Part shown: in pieces, positions 6,061-9,017 of the stretch
Numbering within the stretch: position 1 is the stretch's first letter
Layout: each line of letters opens with the position of its first letter
Assembly (NCBI GenBank): GCA_031287395.1
Contig: JAITTA010000288.1
Coordinates: forward strand, 1-9,017
DNA: 9,017 bases
Source: Dysgonamonadaceae bacterium
GTDB taxonomy: Bacteria; Bacteroidota; Bacteroidia; Bacteroidales; Azobacteroidaceae
Reading direction: 5' to 3'
The notes under the pieces: model-generated
The model's input: the letters and a program-made list of their open reading frames with translations, nothing else
Database searches by the model: none
What the model was told of the DNA's origin: nothing
Position numbers and translations under genes: made by a program

Positions 6061-7653
6061 ATGAAAAAAATCAACCTATTCTGTATATTCATTCTTTTCT
6101 GTGCATTTTCGTGCCTGGAGAATGTTGATATGCCCAAAGAAAGGCAGAATGTTGCATTGCCGGAATTGAAAATGGAAGAAATTTCCGATCTCAAATACAA
6201 CGGCGCTACCATCAATGCCAATATTGAATCGGCTAACGGATATAAGATTATTTCCAGGGGTTTCATTCTCGGTTTGAACAGTAATCCGAGAAACGGAGGG
6301 GACAGTATACCTGTTCTTTTCGAAGGAGATGGAACCGGAAAATTTTCGCATCAGGTTGAAGAGTTAAAAACGAATACAACCTATTATTATATGGCTTATG
6401 CCGTTAACTCCAAGGGAATACAATACAGCGACATATCCAGTTTCAGAACCTGGACGGAAACACCAACGGTCAGAACCGGAAATGCCCAGAACGTAGCAGA
6501 TGGAAATGCTATTTTCCAAGGTGATATCCTCTCCGAAGGAGCTTCACCCATCATTGAATGCGGAATTTGTTGGAGTACCGTCTCCGAACGGCCTTTATAT
6601 AACGTTAACAATACTTATATCTCACCTGATGTGGAAGAACACTTTTCTACCATAGTCAGTAAAATGGCCGGAGGAATCACCTATTACTTCAGGGCATTTG
6701 CAATAAACGGCAGTCACGGCATATCATACGGAGAAACCGTAGCCTTGTCAACTCCTCCTGTATGGGAAAAACTTCCATCATTTCCCGGAGGAGGAAGATT
6801 AAGTCCAACCACTTTCACATTATTACAAAACTTCTATGTCGCAACCGGTGAAGCTGAAAATACAGACTTACAAAATAGTGTTTGGGAGTTCAATCCGAGT
6901 TCCGGAGTTTGGCAGGAAAAAACCGGTTTTCCGGGGATCGCCCGCAAAGGTGCATCCTCCTTTGTCATAGACAACAAAACCTATTTAGGATTCGGAACCG
7001 GCAATAATGGAGGTATATATTCCTTTAAAGATTTCCGGTCCTACCTGCCAAACCAGGATATCTGGAACCCCATAGAAATGGAATTCCCTTCCGAATCCAG
7101 AGGATACTCCCCGGCATTCAGTTTAAACAATACCGGATATGTCGTTGGAGGTCAGAATTATCCGGCATACGAAACTTTGAGCGAAGTGTGGACATACAGG
7201 TCTGTTGGAGGGTCCGGCATATGGACTCAGAAAAAACCGTTCCCTATCCCCATCATGGGGGGGATTGCTTTCACTTCAAACGACAGGGCCTTTATCGGTT
7301 TAGGAAAATGTTTGAATCCGGACATCTATTATAATGAAATATGGGAATATAATTTGCAAAACGATACCTGGAAAATTATCAGTACTGTTCCTGACGATTT
7401 CAAACTGGCAGAGGGAGAGATTACAAACGTAACGGTCATTGAACAAAAAGCCTACATTATAGATGGGATCAACCAGGTATGGATATTTGATCTTATCACG
7501 GAAAAATGGGAACAGAAATCCATCATGCCGGGAGACCTGCAACCAAATCAATGCATGTTCTCCAGACAACATGATATTTTTGTCGGATTAAAAAGAAATT
7601 CCCCGATTTTCTACAAGTACAGACCATTCTGGGATAATCCTATAACACCATAA
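6061..7653 (+). CDS. Lipoprotein with two FN3-like domains and a kelch beta-propeller
   Basis: The 530-aa product starts with a lipoprotein signal, MKKINLFCIFILFCAFSC, with C18 the likely lipidated Cys (Ser at -1). CLENVD after it has acidic residues that weakly resemble a Bacteroidota surface-export signal. Two fibronectin-III-like modules follow at about 34-131 and 134-231. Each ends in the TTYYYMAYAVNSKG or ITYYFRAFAINGSHG type motif and contains a GF or CGICWS core typical of Bacteroidota surface proteins. Residues about 234-495 form a kelch-like propeller of roughly five recognisable blades: repeated W or Y before hydrophobic-Pro turns, GFGTGNNGG, GYVVGGQN, RAFIGLGK, IWEYNLQNDTW and VWIFDLITEKW. 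Kelch and FN3 modules bind proteins or glycans, so this is a binding protein rather than an obvious enzyme. It lies 13 bp after the barrel gene and 4 bp before cysE. It may partner the barrel protein at the surface; its ligand is unknown. Confidence 0.88.
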   Translation: MKKINLFCIFILFCAFSCLENVDMPKERQNVALPELKMEEISDLKYNGATINANIESANGYKIISRGFILGLNSNPRNGGDSIPVLFEGDGTGKFSHQVEELKTNTTYYYMAYAVNSKGIQYSDISSFRTWTETPTVRTGNAQNVADGNAIFQGDILSEGASPIIECGICWSTVSERPLYNVNNTYISPDVEEHFSTIVSKMAGGITYYFRAFAINGSHGISYGETVALSTPPVWEKLPSFPGGGRLSPTTFTLLQNFYVATGEAENTDLQNSVWEFNPSSGVWQEKTGFPGIARKGASSFVIDNKTYLGFGTGNNGGIYSFKDFRSYLPNQDIWNPIEMEFPSESRGYSPAFSLNNTGYVVGGQNYPAYETLSEVWTYRSVGGSGIWTQKKPFPIPIMGGIAFTSNDRAFIGLGKCLNPDIYYNEIWEYNLQNDTWKIISTVPDDFKLAEGEITNVTVIEQKAYIIDGINQVWIFDLITEKWEQKSIMPGDLQPNQCMFSRQHDIFVGLKRNSPIFYKYRPFWDNPITP

Positions 7654-7657
7654 AATC

Positions 7658-8566
7658 ATGGATTTACGTCAAACCATACAAAAAAATGTGGACCTGCTGA
7701 GTAGCGACCATGACGTTTCATATCCATACATTCCTCTATATGAAAGACAATTGCCTTCTATTAAGGATCTGAACGGTATTGTAGAAACCATTCGGGAAAT
7801 TCTTTTCCCGGGATACTTCGGAAGTATGCCTGTAAGCCTCAACTCCCTGGAATATCATACAGGAGTAAATTTGGAAAAACTTTACAACCAATTAATAACG
7901 CAGGTAACAAATGCACTTCACTTCGATTCCCCTCAAAATGCCGGAAACGAAAAAGCAATCAACGAAAAAGCAAAGGAAATTTGCGCCGGATTCATTAATA
8001 AATTGCCTGTAATTAAATATCTGTTATCAACCGATGTCAAAGCCATCATGGATGGAGATCCGGCAGCAAAAAACTACGCGGAAATCATTTTCTGTTATCC
8101 GGCTATGAAAGCGTTGCTCAACCACCGGGTTGCTCACGAAATGCTTCAATTGGGTATTCCGTTGATTCCACGAATCATCTCGGAAATTGCTCATACCGAG
8201 ACCGGAATCGATATTCACCCTCAAGCCCGGATCGGAGAGTATTTCAGCATCGATCACGGTACCGGTGTCGTCATCGGACAAACAACCATCATTGGAAATC
8301 ATGTACGTTTGTATCAGGGGGTTACGTTGGGAGCAAAAAGTTTTGCCCTCGATGATGCCGGGAATCCGGTGGATATCCCGCGACATCCGATTATTGAAGA
8401 TGATGTAACCATCTACTCCAATTCATCGATACTTGGAAGAATAACTATTGGAAAAGGGACCACCATAGGAGGTAATATCTGGTTGACACACAGTGTGAAA
8501 CCCTATTCAAAAATAGTACAGACAAAAGCCGTTGAATTATCTTTTTCCGACGGATCAGGTATCTGA
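7658..8566 (+). CDS. cysE: Serine O-acetyltransferase
   Basis: This 302-aa cytoplasmic enzyme transfers acetyl from acetyl-CoA to L-serine, giving O-acetylserine, the first step of cysteine synthesis. The helical N-terminal half ends with DGDPAAKNYAEIIFCYPAMKALLNHRVAH (about 132-160). The left-handed beta-helix of hexapeptide repeats follows: TGIDIHPQARIGEYFSIDHGTGVVIGQTTIIGNHV and LYQGVTLGAKS, then RHPIIEDDV. By comparison with E. coli CysE, D185, H200 and H243 fit the catalytic/substrate residues. Between TLGAKS and RHP the chain is several residues longer than in E. coli. The chain ends in FSDGSGI; a C-terminal Ile in a Gly-rich tail is what CysE uses to dock into cysteine synthase (CysK). 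No cysK/cysM is in the window. The start lies 4 bp after the lipoprotein gene, implying co-transcription, which is unusual for a housekeeping enzyme next to a phospho-signalling set. Confidence 0.96.
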   Translation: MDLRQTIQKNVDLLSSDHDVSYPYIPLYERQLPSIKDLNGIVETIREILFPGYFGSMPVSLNSLEYHTGVNLEKLYNQLITQVTNALHFDSPQNAGNEKAINEKAKEICAGFINKLPVIKYLLSTDVKAIMDGDPAAKNYAEIIFCYPAMKALLNHRVAHEMLQLGIPLIPRIISEIAHTETGIDIHPQARIGEYFSIDHGTGVVIGQTTIIGNHVRLYQGVTLGAKSFALDDAGNPVDIPRHPIIEDDVTIYSNSSILGRITIGKGTTIGGNIWLTHSVKPYSKIVQTKAVELSFSDGSGI

Positions 8567-8591
8567 ATTTATTCCTTGAATATGGATAGTT

Positions 8592-8639
8592 AAAATAAGC
8601 CCCGCCAATTTCCAGGTTTCTTATCGGGACATTTATTTT
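8592..8639. terminator. Weak candidate bidirectional terminator between convergent genes
   Basis: AAAATAA (8592-8598) pairs with TTATTTT (8633-8639), and CCCG (8601-8604) pairs with CGGG (8625-8628), leaving a 20-nt loop and a mismatched interior. The A-rich left flank and T-rich right flank would serve both strands, and it lies in the gap between two genes that end facing each other. The GC stem is short and the loop large, so the call rests partly on position. The right arm overlaps the stop codon of the minus-strand gene. Confidence 0.35.
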
Positions 8640-9017
8640 ATTTCTTTGTTTTTTGTGTCATATATACACCACCATGATCGTTCCCTGCTCCAACAAACAC
8701 CGCTAGTTTACGGGATTTTCCGGTATTATTCTCTTTTAGTTCTACAAAAAGTTTCCTCTTTTTATGTATTACTGTATACCATTCTCCATAAACGGTATCC
8801 CGATAGCGGTAAAACGTTTGTTTAAATGAACTTTTTGTAATGCTGGATGGATCATAGGGATATGTTTCATTTAAATGAGATGTTGAGTCATTGCCTATTA
8901 TAGTTAGTACCTCTGTAATCTCCATATCTTCACTGTATTTGCTGGTTTTGAAAGTAATTTTATTTTTTCCAGCATCTACAGTTACATAATTTTTATCAAA
9001 AATAATTGGCCTCCCTC
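8638..9017 (-). CDS. C-terminal part of a BACON-like/beta-sandwich exported protein (5' end outside window)
   Basis: On the minus strand the frame is open from the window edge to TAA at 8638-8640, giving 125 residues. An internal Met at 8925 is not needed as a start because the frame continues upstream with GRPIIFDKNYVTVDAGKNKI and on through TFKTSKYSEDMEI. The ending resembles a BACON-type immunoglobulin-like domain of Bacteroidota: VTVDAG near the start, a central W (EWYTVIHKK), then LFVELKENNTGKSRKLAVFV and a final V-x-Q strand (VYMTQ) before a short basic tail. Such domains occur at the ends of exported or lipid-anchored proteins and often bind carbohydrate or mucin-like ligands. The rest of the protein, any signal peptide and its real function are outside the window. 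It is convergent with cysE and not part of the same transcript. The family assignment rests on a pattern seen by eye. Confidence 0.7.
   Translation of the reverse strand, partial: GRPIIFDKNYVTVDAGKNKITFKTSKYSEDMEITEVLTIIGNDSTSHLNETYPYDPSSITKSSFKQTFYRYRDTVYGEWYTVIHKKRKLFVELKENNTGKSRKLAVFVGAGNDHGGVYMTQKTKK

Noticed and set aside
7575..7582. TATTTTTG, an exact TAnnTTTG match 75 bp before cysE
   Set aside because: It lies in the lipoprotein coding sequence with no convincing -33 element, and a few chance matches are expected in 9 kb on both strands.
8027..8386. 119-codon open frame on the minus strand inside cysE
   Set aside because: It lies opposite the conserved hexapeptide-repeat region; the translation is a shadow of that gene.

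Overview
The window looks like a chromosomal segment from a member of the Bacteroidota, most likely Bacteroidales. The signs are a surface-type lipoprotein with Bacteroidota-style fibronectin-III-like modules ahead of kelch blades, a BACON-like C-terminus at the right edge, an exact TAnnTTTG (-7 type) promoter element, and start codons with A/T-rich leaders and little Shine-Dalgarno sequence. No RNA gene, CRISPR array, insertion sequence or integration site is visible. Apart from the two genes cut by the window edges, every gene appears intact.

Layout: (1) the 3' end of pyruvate, phosphate dikinase (2-1018, +). (2) A short gap (1019-1086) almost filled by an inverted repeat built from a 7-bp tandem repeat. 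(3) A tight plus-strand run of eight genes from 1087 to 8566: a LytTR DNA-binding protein without a receiver domain; a 96-aa highly acidic orphan; a zinc-ribbon/FHA protein; a PP2C-type phosphatase; a transmembrane Ser/Thr kinase with a duplicated TPR-like extracytoplasmic region; an exported TPR/Sel1-like protein ending in a probable outer-membrane barrel; a lipoprotein with two FN3-like domains and a kelch propeller; and a serine acetyltransferase (cysE). Gaps inside the run are 2, 7, 32, 36, 9, 13 and 4 bp, which suggests one operon with a possible second promoter just before the kinase. (4) A 71-bp convergent gap with a weak candidate two-way terminator. (5) The C-terminal part of a minus-strand protein with a BACON-like ending (8638-9017).

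Taken together the run resembles a self-contained phospho-threonine signalling unit: kinase (writer), PP2C (eraser), FHA (reader), LytTR (transcriptional output), and two exported proteins that could act as the surface sensor or effector. The acidic orphan is the least explained part. Five of its seven threonines have Asp at +3, a known FHA-binding pattern, so it may be a multivalent phospho-ligand for the neighbouring FHA protein. The kinase juxtamembrane linker and the FHA protein linker also share a DDxxT-hydrophobic motif. These links are inferred from sequence and gene order. The system is not one I can name, and no type VI secretion genes, which sometimes accompany kinase/PP2C/FHA sets, are present here.
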